Part shown: piece by piece, positions 27,202 through 35,084 of the stretch | How positions within the stretch are numbered: position 1 is the stretch's first letter | How the letters are laid out: the number at the start of each line of letters is the position of its first letter | NCBI GenBank assembly: GCA_965277415.1 | Contig: CBDICS010000109.1 | Coordinates: forward strand, 186,001-250,000 | Direction of reading: 5' to 3' | DNA length: 64,000 bases | From: JAHDHW01 sp965277415 | GTDB lineage: Bacteria > Bacteroidota > Bacteroidia > Chitinophagales > Saprospiraceae | Position numbers and translations under genes: made by a program | Notes under the pieces: model-generated | Told to the model about the DNA's origin: nothing | The model's database searches: none | What the model saw: the letters and a program-made list of their open reading frames with translations, nothing else

Positions 27202-27518
27202 AGCCTGTAAACAGCTAAATAGGCAAAGTTTGATGCAAGTCTTTAATTTTAACATATTTAAAGGCTTTATTCAAGTTTTTGATAGTCAATATTTTGAATA
27301 TTAAATTAATCTTTAATCCTTTATTTACAAGAACAGTAAGCTTGCCAATGCAGATATTTTTTAATAGTATTGTATTGCATACCTTAGAGAAAACTTCAAG
27401 ATCACTCCCGGTTAATTATAAGTCTTATTACCTACACTACATTATGATGTCGTAATGTCAGTGCAATAAAACAAGCACTAGGTATATTATAAAAACTGAA
27501 CATACAAAAAACAACACC
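27202..27518. other. 317-bp intergenic region
   Basis: AT-rich; no gene or clear RNA seen. CTTTAAAGCCTG just after the YkvA stop and AAAGGCTTTA near 27261 could pair over a distance, but the structure is not convincing as a terminator. Confidence 0.35.
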
Positions 27519-28820
27519 ATGAAATATGCACCGATCAATCCGGATTTATTTCGGTTAAATAGGAGGCGATTCACCAGTCAGATGAAAACTGACTCTATAG
27601 CAATTTTTCATTCTAATGATATGATGCCACGTAATGGCGATCAATTTTATCCTTTCCGACAAAATTCTTCATTATTTAATCTTAGCGGCCTTGATCAGGA
27701 AGAAACGGTTTTAGTTTTATTCCCTGACTGTGTAAAAGATGGCTTTCATGAAATTGCTTTTATAAAAAAGACTGATAATTATATTGCTACCTGGGAAGGT
27801 CATAAGTATACTAAAGAGGAAGCAAGGGCTGTATCCGGAATTGAAAAAATATATTGGTTGGATGAAATGGAAAATATTCTTCATGAATTGATCTTGCTTT
27901 CAAAAAGAATATATGTCAATAATAATGAGAATGATCGATATCTTACAGATATAGAATCTAAAGATTTGCGATTTACTAAGCACTTACAAGCTCGATACCC
28001 AGCTCATAAGTACCATAGATCTCAGCCCATTCTTAGAAAGATGGCGATGATCAAGTCTAAATATGAGCTAGAACTGATCCAACAAGCTTGCACGATTACT
28101 GAAAAGGCTTTTCATCGAGTTTTAGAATTTGTAAGGCCAGGCGTAATGGAGTATGAAGTAGAAGCAGAAATCATACATGAGTTTTTAAGGAATCGTGCAA
28201 ACGGCCATGCCTATCAACCCATAGTCGCTAGTGGCAAAAATGCCTGTGTATTACACTATATCCAAAACAATCAGGAATGCAAGGATGGAGATATACTCCT
28301 CTTAGATTTTGGAGCGGAATATGCTAATTATGCTGCTGACTTGACTCGTTCAATTCCTGTCAATGGACAATTTACGCCCCGTCAAAAAGCCGTTTATAAT
28401 GCGGTATTAAATGTCATGCAATCGGCGACTCAAATGCTCTTACCTGGTGTTCTACTTGAAGAGTATCATAAAGAAGTCGGAAAAATGATGGAGAGTGAGT
28501 TATTACAGCTAAATCTATTAGACAAAACTGATATTAAAAATCAAAATAAAGATTATCCAGCTTATAAAAGATACTTTATGCATGGGACTTCTCATCATTT
28601 GGGATTGGATGTACATGATCTTAGTAACCGATATGATCCTATCCAAGCAGGGATGGTCTTTACGGTAGAGCCTGGAATATACATCCCTCAAGAAAACCTT
28701 GGTATTCGTTTAGAGAATGATATTCTCGTAACAGATAATGGCCCTTATGATCTAATGGAAAATATACCTTTGTCGATCGAAGCTATTGAAGAAATTATGA
28801 ATACTAAGGTTTTAACTTAG
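27519..28820 (+). CDS. Xaa-Pro aminopeptidase (aminopeptidase P, M24B)
   Basis: 433 aa: an N-terminal creatinase-like domain (about 1-170, DMMPRNGDQFYPFRQNSSLFNLSG) and a C-terminal pita-bread metallopeptidase domain. The five metal ligands are in LDFGAEYANYAADLTRS (two Asp), HGTSHHLGLDVHD (His), FTVEPGIY (Glu) and IRLENDILV (Glu). It removes N-terminal residues that precede proline from cytoplasmic peptides. Length is normal for PepP. Single gene, convergent with atpD-atpC; the two units share a terminator hairpin. Confidence 0.92.
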   Translation: MKYAPINPDLFRLNRRRFTSQMKTDSIAIFHSNDMMPRNGDQFYPFRQNSSLFNLSGLDQEETVLVLFPDCVKDGFHEIAFIKKTDNYIATWEGHKYTKEEARAVSGIEKIYWLDEMENILHELILLSKRIYVNNNENDRYLTDIESKDLRFTKHLQARYPAHKYHRSQPILRKMAMIKSKYELELIQQACTITEKAFHRVLEFVRPGVMEYEVEAEIIHEFLRNRANGHAYQPIVASGKNACVLHYIQNNQECKDGDILLLDFGAEYANYAADLTRSIPVNGQFTPRQKAVYNAVLNVMQSATQMLLPGVLLEEYHKEVGKMMESELLQLNLLDKTDIKNQNKDYPAYKRYFMHGTSHHLGLDVHDLSNRYDPIQAGMVFTVEPGIYIPQENLGIRLENDILVTDNGPYDLMENIPLSIEAIEEIMNTKVLT

Positions 28821-28895
28821 AGCTTATTAGGTGATTTTGAGAACAATTTTCTAAGAGCTTTAGAATCTTTAGTCATTTTATATGGCTCTAATAAA

Positions 28896-28932
28896 AAGAG
28901 GGGTAAAAATCTAGATGATTTTTATCCCTCTT
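28896..28932. terminator. Bidirectional terminator between pepP-like and atpC genes
   Basis: 16-bp stem (AAGAGGGGTAAAAATC pairing with GATTTTTATCCCTCTT, one G-T wobble) with loop TAGAT; the flanks are A-rich on one side and T-rich on the other. Confidence 0.85.
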
Positions 28933-28954
28933 AAAAGCAAAATGACTTAAATTT

Positions 28955-29203
28955 TTATTTCTTATACCCTTGTACTAATAAGGATACTTCATTTTTTAAA
29001 ACTTCGATAAATCCTTTTTCTATTGAAAAATTCATATCCGCAGATCCACTAATCTGTAACCTCACCGGACCTTCTCCAAGTGCAGAGACCAATGGTGCGT
29101 GATTTTTAAGAATTTCAAACTGTCCACCTACACCCGGTACTTTTATAGAAGTAACTGCTCCTTGGTAAATTTCCTGATCGGGTGTTAATACAATAATATT
29201 CAT
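28955..29203 (-). CDS. atpC: ATP synthase epsilon subunit, short form
   Basis: 82 aa. The sequence MNIIVLTPDQEIYQGAVTSIKVPGVGGQFEILKNHAPLVSALGEGPVRL is the N-terminal beta-sandwich of F1 epsilon. The two C-terminal inhibitory helices of the E. coli protein (about 133-139 aa) are absent. Truncated epsilon subunits of this size are usual in Bacteroidota, so this is not decay. It sits 56 bp after atpD in the same transcript; the other ATP synthase genes are not here, again typical of the phylum. Epsilon links the rotor to the c-ring; without the C-terminal helices it cannot impose the classical auto-inhibition. Confidence 0.93.
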   Translation of the reverse strand: MNIIVLTPDQEIYQGAVTSIKVPGVGGQFEILKNHAPLVSALGEGPVRLQISGSADMNFSIEKGFIEVLKNEVSLLVQGYKK

Positions 29204-29259
29204 TTAAAAATATTTTTTTAAGTAGTTGGCCTAAATTATACAGTCGTTTATTCAAAAAT

Positions 29260-30777
29260 TTAATTTGCAGCCTCAGCAAGCATTTTCTTACCTGCTTCGA
29301 TTACATCATCAATTGTTCCTTTCAGGTTGAAAGCTGCTTCAGGATACTCATCTACTTCTCCATTAAGGATCATTTTAAATCCGCGGATTGTTTCGTCGAT
29401 TGGCACTAATACACCTTGCAATCCTGTAAATTGCTCTGCAACGTGAAATGGCTGAGATAAGAAACGTTGTACTCTACGAGCTCTATGCACAACCAATTTA
29501 TCTTCTTCAGAAAGTTCTTCCATACCAAGAATCGCGATGATATCCTGCAATTCATTATAACGTTGTAAGATATTTTTAACTGCTTCCGCAGTATCATAGT
29601 GATCATCTCCAAGGATCGCAGGATCAAGGATACGAGAAGTAGAATCCAATGGATCTACCGCAGGGTAGATTCCTAAAGAAGCAATCTTACGACTCAATAC
29701 GGTTGTTGCATCCAAGTGAGCAAATGTCGTTGCAGGTGCAGGGTCAGTCAAATCATCCGCAGGTACATATACCGCTTGTACCGATGTAATCGAACCACGT
29801 TTAGTAGAAGTAATTCTTTCCTGCATCAATCCCATCTCTGTAGCTAGTGTTGGCTGATATCCTACTGCTGATGGCATCCGTCCAAGTAAGGCTGATACTT
29901 CAGAACCCGCTTGAGTAAATCGGAAGATATTGTCAATAAAGAAAAGAATGTCATTCCCTCCAGATGGATCATCCAAATCACCATCTCTATAATATTCTGC
30001 CATAGTCAAACCAGAAAGTGCTACTCGAGCTCTTGCTCCCGGAGGTTCATTCATCTGTCCAAAGACCAATGTTGCTTTTGAATTTTCAAGAGCTTTCATG
30101 TCCACTTTAGACAAATCCCATCCACCAGCTTCCATACTATGCTTAAATTCTTCTCCGTAATCAATTACAGAAGACTCCAAGAATTCTCTAAGTAGATCAT
30201 TTCCTTCTCTTGTTCGTTCTCCAACACCCGCAAAAACAGAAATACCATCATATCCTTTGGCAATATTATTTACCAATTCCATGATCAAAACCGTTTTTCC
30301 TACTCCAGCACCACCAAATAGACCAATTTTTCCACCTTTAGAATAAGGTTCTACTAAGTCAATCACTTTGATTCCTGTAAACAAGACCTCAGATTCTGTT
30401 GAAAGGTCTTCATATCTAGGTGGTTTACGGTGAATTGGATAGGCATCATCTCCTTTTGGCACTTCTCCAATACCATCAATAGCTTTTCCTACTACATTGA
30501 ATAATCGCCCTTTGATTGCTTCTCCAACAGGCATTGCAATAGGTTTACCGGTATCTACAACCTCCATCCCTCTCGTTAAACCATCCGTTGCATCCATTGA
30601 AATAGCTCTAATGCTATCTTCTCCAAGGTGTCGTTGACATTCTAGGATCAGTTCCTCACCGTCAGGACGAGTAATAGTCAATGCATTTAAAATCTCAGGT
30701 AACTTAGTATCTGCAGTTGCAAAACTTACGTCTACTACTGGTCCGATAATTTGTTTAATACGACCGATATTTGCCAT
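29260..30777 (-). CDS. atpD: ATP synthase F1 beta subunit
   Basis: 505 aa, catalytic subunit of the F1 motor. Walker A GGAGVGKT (about 155-162), Walker B-containing DILFFIDNIFRFTQAGSEVSALLGRMPSAVGYQPTL, the catalytic glutamate region AGVGERTREGNDL and the DELSEED-like segment MEELSEEDKLVVHRARR are intact. It is slightly longer than E. coli AtpD (460) because of insertions, including one around HSMEAGGWDLSKVDMKALENS, which is common in Bacteroidota. It heads a two-gene transcript with atpC. A promoter with both elements lies about 55 bp upstream. Confidence 0.97.
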   Translation of the reverse strand: MANIGRIKQIIGPVVDVSFATADTKLPEILNALTITRPDGEELILECQRHLGEDSIRAISMDATDGLTRGMEVVDTGKPIAMPVGEAIKGRLFNVVGKAIDGIGEVPKGDDAYPIHRKPPRYEDLSTESEVLFTGIKVIDLVEPYSKGGKIGLFGGAGVGKTVLIMELVNNIAKGYDGISVFAGVGERTREGNDLLREFLESSVIDYGEEFKHSMEAGGWDLSKVDMKALENSKATLVFGQMNEPPGARARVALSGLTMAEYYRDGDLDDPSGGNDILFFIDNIFRFTQAGSEVSALLGRMPSAVGYQPTLATEMGLMQERITSTKRGSITSVQAVYVPADDLTDPAPATTFAHLDATTVLSRKIASLGIYPAVDPLDSTSRILDPAILGDDHYDTAEAVKNILQRYNELQDIIAILGMEELSEEDKLVVHRARRVQRFLSQPFHVAEQFTGLQGVLVPIDETIRGFKMILNGEVDEYPEAAFNLKGTIDDVIEAGKKMLAEAAN

Positions 30778-30828
30778 AATTTTATTGGAAAATTTTTATT
30801 TTCTAAATAGGTTTTCTAAAAAACGCTG

Positions 30829-30858
30829 CAAAGATACACCTTTTTTCTTCTTTACAAA
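30829..30858 (-). promoter_or_regulatory. atpD promoter (-33/-7)
   Basis: On the minus strand TTTG (30858-30855) and TATCTTTG (30836-30829) with 18 bp between, close to the Bacteroidota consensus. Leader about 45 nt. Confidence 0.65.
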
Positions 30859-31150
30859 AGAAAAAATGGTGTTCTCTTTAGGCAATTTCAAGACTAGCCT
30901 TCTAGTGATTGTTCTTACGGAACTAGTGGTTTAGTGATCTCTTCTCTTGTAATACCTTACTTTTAATATACTTATAAAGCTTTAATCACTTGTTTTCATG
31001 CTATTCATGCTACTAAATATTCTTGTAATTGCCCTAAGAATTCTCTTTTGAATTTTTATTTACTTTGAAAACAATTGAGTTTCCTATGAAGTTTTGGTAG
31101 AACTTACATTATTTTTAAACCTTCTAAGTATTTCCATAAACTATTGAGTT
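30859..31150. other. Intergenic region between atpD and a glycosyltransferase gene
   Basis: Holds one decayed hairpin-repeat copy (30905-30952: GTGATT, stem GTTCT/GGAAC, then GTGATC ... TTGTAA) with a tail resembling that of the other copies. No gene seen. Confidence 0.5.
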
Positions 31151-32170
31151 ATGCCCAATTATATGAGAAAACCACTTATATCTATCCTACTCCCTGTCAA
31201 AAATGCTTCATTATATCTAGCTGACTGTATTGATTCAATTATCAAACAAACGGAAACTAATTGGGAATTAATAGCGGTAGAGGATCACTCTGATGATGAT
31301 AGCTTTAAGATTTTAAAAGCGTATGAGCAAAAAGAACAAAGAATAAAGGTTTTAAAAAACAATGGAAAAGGAATAATTCCTGCTTTAAGAAAAGCATACG
31401 AAAATAGTATAGGAGAATTAATTACCAGAATGGATGCTGATGATATCATGGTTCCTACTAAATTAGAAAAACTCAAAGCTTGTCTTTCAGATTTTGGTAC
31501 AGGGCATCTTTCAATCGGTTTAGTACAATACTTTTCAAAAAACGCACTCGGAAACGGTTATTTAAAATACCAGAATTGGTTAAACGCGCTCAGTTTACAA
31601 GAGCATAATTATTATGATATTTATAAAGAATGCGTCGTACCTTCTCCCTGTTGGATGATCTATCGTAAGGATTTAGATCAATGCAAGGCTTTTAAGCCCG
31701 ATATTTATCCAGAGGATTACGATTTATGTTTTCGTTTTTATAAAAACGATATTAAAATAAAGACTGTCAAAGAAGTGCTACATCATTGGAGAGATTATCC
31801 AGAACGAACCTCTCGAAATGATCCTAATTATAGAGATGTTCATTTTTTTGATCTAAAAATTAAGTGTTTTTTACAGCTAGATTACGATCCTGAACGACCT
31901 CTTATACTTTCGGGTGCTGGTAAAAAAGGGAAAGAATTGGCTCGAATTTTAATCAATAAAAATATCTCTTTTCAATGGCTTACTAATAATCCTCAGAAAA
32001 TTGGGCATAATATCTACGGTATAAAGTTAAAATCGGAATTACATTTGAAAAATATTACTAATCCTCAAATTATCATTTCAATTGCGGCACCAGACGCACG
32101 CCATGCTATTCAAAAAAACTTAGATCAACTTCATTTTGAAAAAGCGCAGGATTATTTTTTCTTTTGTTAG
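31151..32170 (+). CDS. Glycosyltransferase family 2 protein
   Basis: 339 aa. The N-terminal two thirds is a GT-A domain: PLISILLPVKNASLYLADCIDSIIKQT, then VEDHSDDDS and the metal/nucleotide-binding RMDADDIM. The last third (about 255-339, RPLILSGAGKKGKELARILINKNISFQWLTNNPQKIGHNIYGIKL) has a GxGxxGxxLA pattern like a nucleotide-binding or sugar-phosphate-modifying domain, an unusual appendage. It probably adds a sugar to a surface glycan or lipid. The ATG at 31151 or the second ATG at 31163 (MRKPLISILLPVKN) could be the start. Single gene between two repeat-bearing intergenic regions. Confidence 0.85.
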   Translation: MPNYMRKPLISILLPVKNASLYLADCIDSIIKQTETNWELIAVEDHSDDDSFKILKAYEQKEQRIKVLKNNGKGIIPALRKAYENSIGELITRMDADDIMVPTKLEKLKACLSDFGTGHLSIGLVQYFSKNALGNGYLKYQNWLNALSLQEHNYYDIYKECVVPSPCWMIYRKDLDQCKAFKPDIYPEDYDLCFRFYKNDIKIKTVKEVLHHWRDYPERTSRNDPNYRDVHFFDLKIKCFLQLDYDPERPLILSGAGKKGKELARILINKNISFQWLTNNPQKIGHNIYGIKLKSELHLKNITNPQIIISIAAPDARHAIQKNLDQLHFEKAQDYFFFC

Positions 32171-32175
32171 ATAGT

Positions 32176-32312
32176 GTGATGATCGTTCTTTCGTACTTCG
32201 TGATTGTTCCTGCGGAACTTGTGATCAGCCCTTGACGAGCTATGTGATCGCTTCGCTTGTGAGTCGATAACTTTTAGCAAAATTCTGACGATTCATTTTT
32301 ACTCGACCAAAT
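32176..32312. repeat. Dispersed hairpin repeat copy with tail
   Basis: Hairpin units in tandem: GTGATT with stem GTTCC/GGAAC (loop TGC), GTGATC with AGC/GCT, and GTGATC with GCTTCGC, then TTGTGAG and the tail ATAACTTTTAGCA ... TTTTTACTCGA. Located in the 269-bp gap after the glycosyltransferase gene. Confidence 0.75.
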
Positions 32313-32439
32313 TGTTCAAGTCAACCTATTACAAGAGATAAGGCATAAATAATCTTGTGACTGTCATGAATCTTAAGATTTTACTTTTCCCTATTAAGTA
32401 ATAAGTTTTTAACTTGCAGCATATAAACTTTTTGCCTTA

Positions 32440-33978
32440 ATGTCTTGGGATGAACTTGTAAAAGTAGCCTTAATTGGAACAGATCGCTCTAATCTTACTG
32501 AAGCAACCAAATTGGAGCTTACAGAACTGGGTATTGATGTATCGAAAGAACAAACCAAGGTCATTCTTGAAGGGGCAGCCTTAATTTCTTTAATGCATAA
32601 AACGGCTGCTTTTCCAAAAAGTTGGAATAAAGCACTCCCCAAAAAATCTCCTACAGAACAAGGAACAGTCTGCTCAAAAAAATCTCGCAATCATTTGAAA
32701 TTAATTCTTGAGGGCAATTATGGAGCATTACTACCAGAATTCGTTTTCCATCTTGTAAAAAATAATAAACTGATTCCATTAGATTATATTCCAAGTTTAT
32801 TAGATCAATCTCTCAACAATAATAAGTTGTGGACTGAACTCGAAGGTGCTATTGGGGAAAGAGGTCATTGGCTTATTCATCAAAACCCCAATTGGGCTGC
32901 ACTAAAATTTCGTCCCGATAGCTCTAATTGGGAAACAGGTACAAGAAGTCAACGAGTAAGCATTTTAGTACACTTACGAAAAGAAAATTCAAAAGAAGCC
33001 ATCCCTCTTATTCAATCTACATGGGAACAAGATGACTTAACAAGTAAAGCACAATTCGTCAAAACATTAGAGGTCAAGCCTTCCATAGATGATGAAGCTT
33101 TTCTGGAAGAATGTCTAAATAATAGCCGAAAAGAAATTCGAAAACCAGCAGCTAAAATACTCGCTAGCATTTTGGACTCTCAGCTTTGTGATCGAATGTT
33201 TAAGCAGGTGATTTCACTCTTTGAATTTCAGAAAATGACGCCTGATAAAAAAGAAAAACTAAGTATATTATTACCCGAAGAACTAACAGATGATATGATA
33301 AGAGATGGCATTGATCCATCAAGTCGCTGGTATAATGGAGGCGTCAAAGCAAGTAGACTGGGACAAATGATCGCCATTGTTTCACCTCATCTTTGGGAGC
33401 AATATTTTAATAAAAACACAAAAGAAACCCTACAGCTATTTGCACAATCAGAATGGTCAGAATTAATTCTTCAAGCCATTACTGAAGCGTGTATTATACA
33501 TAAGGATATGTCTTGGGCAGAAGAAATCTTGCTATATTGGTTAGATCATTTTCAAAAAAAACGTTGGCAACATTTCAGCCCTCTTCAAATTTTTGAAATA
33601 TTAGATTCAGCCGTTTTTAATAGAATTGCATTAATTAGTATTACTAAAAAAAACAGCCTTTTAGATGAAGAGTCTCCTTTGTCCCTACTTCTGAGAAGTG
33701 TGGAATTACCTTGGCAAGATGACCTATCAAGCGCTTTTATTAATGCAATGCAAAAGTGGATAAAAGGAGAAACTTCCCATTATTGGAGTGGTTGGCATTT
33801 AAGGCCTATTTTAAAAAAGGCAGCCTTGTATTCGAATCCACGATTATTTGATAAATTTGTTAATGGTTGGTCTACTCATTCACATGCATGGAATAGCTGG
33901 GAGAAAGAAGTCGATAGTTTTCTTTCCGTTTTAAAATTCAGGAAGGATATGGTAGAAGCATTAGAACTTAAAAATTAG
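32440..33978 (+). CDS. DUF5691-family protein
   Basis: 512 aa, no signal peptide or membrane helix. It begins MSWDELVKVALIGTDRSNL, the typical start of DUF5691, and is mainly helical; the middle (about 190-290, with SILVHLRKENSKEAIPLIQSTWEQDDLTSKAQFVKTLEV) looks like HEAT-type repeats. The function is unknown. In other bacteria DUF5691 genes travel with a MoxR-type AAA+ ATPase, a DUF5682 gene, a VWA-domain gene and a SWIM zinc-finger gene. Here only the first two partners follow (9 bp and then a 1-bp overlap), so the three form a tight operon. A scaffold or adaptor for the ATPase is a reasonable inference. Confidence 0.75.
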   Translation: MSWDELVKVALIGTDRSNLTEATKLELTELGIDVSKEQTKVILEGAALISLMHKTAAFPKSWNKALPKKSPTEQGTVCSKKSRNHLKLILEGNYGALLPEFVFHLVKNNKLIPLDYIPSLLDQSLNNNKLWTELEGAIGERGHWLIHQNPNWAALKFRPDSSNWETGTRSQRVSILVHLRKENSKEAIPLIQSTWEQDDLTSKAQFVKTLEVKPSIDDEAFLEECLNNSRKEIRKPAAKILASILDSQLCDRMFKQVISLFEFQKMTPDKKEKLSILLPEELTDDMIRDGIDPSSRWYNGGVKASRLGQMIAIVSPHLWEQYFNKNTKETLQLFAQSEWSELILQAITEACIIHKDMSWAEEILLYWLDHFQKKRWQHFSPLQIFEILDSAVFNRIALISITKKNSLLDEESPLSLLLRSVELPWQDDLSSAFINAMQKWIKGETSHYWSGWHLRPILKKAALYSNPRLFDKFVNGWSTHSHAWNSWEKEVDSFLSVLKFRKDMVEALELKN

Positions 33979-33986
33979 AGTATGTT

Positions 33987-35084
33987 ATGGCTAAAAAGAA
34001 AATAGAAGAAAAGGTATTACGTCCACATGCGGAAATTGCATTTGCTGATGAGTTGAAAAAACTTAAGAAAAATGATACTCGACAAAAACCTACAAACTGG
34101 CAGTTATCTCCCTGGGCAGTCGTAACTTACCTCATGGGTGGCACCCTTGATGATGGGACAGTAATTGAGCCTAAGTACTTTGGAAACAGACGCCTGATCG
34201 AAATTGCCGTTGCAACACTTGTTACTGATCGTGCGCTCTTATTGATCGGTATTCCGGGTACAGCAAAAACATGGGTGTCAGAACATCTAAGCGCCGCTAT
34301 TTCTGGTGATTCCAAATTACTAGTACAAGGTTCAGCCGGTATGAATGAAGACTCCTTACGTTATGGTTGGAATTATGCACAACTATTGTCAAAAGGGCCC
34401 TCAATGGATGCTATCGTTCCGAGTCCTATTTTGAATGCCATGAGAGATGGAAAAATAGTAAGAGTAGAAGAGTTAACTAGAATTCCTTCTGATGTACAAG
34501 ATGCTTTAATCACTATTCTTTCTGAAAAGATACTACCTGTTCCAGAACTCAGTACTGAAATTCAGGCTAAGCCAGGTTTTAATTTAATTGCAACAGCGAA
34601 TGATCGTGACAAGGGGGTCAATGAGTTATCTAGTGCCCTTCGTCGTCGTTTTAACACCGTGGTTATGCCTTTACCAAAGTCGTTGGATGAGGAAGTTACT
34701 ATTGTCAAAACCCGAGTAGAGAAGCTTGGAAATTCTCTCAATATTCCAGCCAAAGCTGCCAGTATTCAAGAAATTCAAAGGCTCGTTACCATCTTTAGAG
34801 AATTGCGTAGTGGTGCGACGACAGATGGCAGGACTAAACTCAAAACGCCAAGCAGCACATTGAGTACAGCTGAAGCAATATCGGTTATCAATAGTGGACA
34901 GGCCTTAGCAGCTCATTTTGGTGATGGCAGCCTCAAAGCAAATGATCTAGCAGCTGGGATTACAGGAGCAATTGTCAAAGATCCTGTCCAAGATAAAATG
35001 ATATGGCAGGAATATTTAGAAACAATTGTCAAAGAGCGAAAAGATTGGAAGGATTTATATCGCGCTTGTAAAGAATTACTTTAA
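33987..35084 (+). CDS. MoxR-like AAA+ ATPase of the DUF5691/DUF5682 cluster
   Basis: 365 aa, cytoplasmic. Walker A LLIGIPGTAKTWVSEHL (about 90-105), Walker B region GKIVRVEELTRIPSDVQDALITILSE, sensor 1 LIATANDRDKG and the arginine-finger helix SSALRRRFNTVVMP are intact, followed by a helical lid. MoxR-class ATPases remodel or load metal or cofactor onto partners, usually with a VWA-domain protein that carries a MIDAS site. No VWA gene is present in this operon. It lies 9 bp after the DUF5691 gene, and its stop overlaps the DUF5682 start (TAATG), so translation of the three is probably coupled. Confidence 0.9.
   Translation: MAKKKIEEKVLRPHAEIAFADELKKLKKNDTRQKPTNWQLSPWAVVTYLMGGTLDDGTVIEPKYFGNRRLIEIAVATLVTDRALLLIGIPGTAKTWVSEHLSAAISGDSKLLVQGSAGMNEDSLRYGWNYAQLLSKGPSMDAIVPSPILNAMRDGKIVRVEELTRIPSDVQDALITILSEKILPVPELSTEIQAKPGFNLIATANDRDKGVNELSSALRRRFNTVVMPLPKSLDEEVTIVKTRVEKLGNSLNIPAKAASIQEIQRLVTIFRELRSGATTDGRTKLKTPSSTLSTAEAISVINSGQALAAHFGDGSLKANDLAAGITGAIVKDPVQDKMIWQEYLETIVKERKDWKDLYRACKELL

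Noticed and set aside
28955..29203. atpC truncated by mutation
   Set aside because: The 82-aa size is usual in Bacteroidota, the domain ends cleanly at the beta-sandwich and a good terminator follows, so it is a natural short form.
29406..29627. Minus-strand 73-codon frame inside atpD and similar frames inside DUF6029, dnaB and hppA
   Set aside because: Out-of-frame shadows of well-conserved genes.
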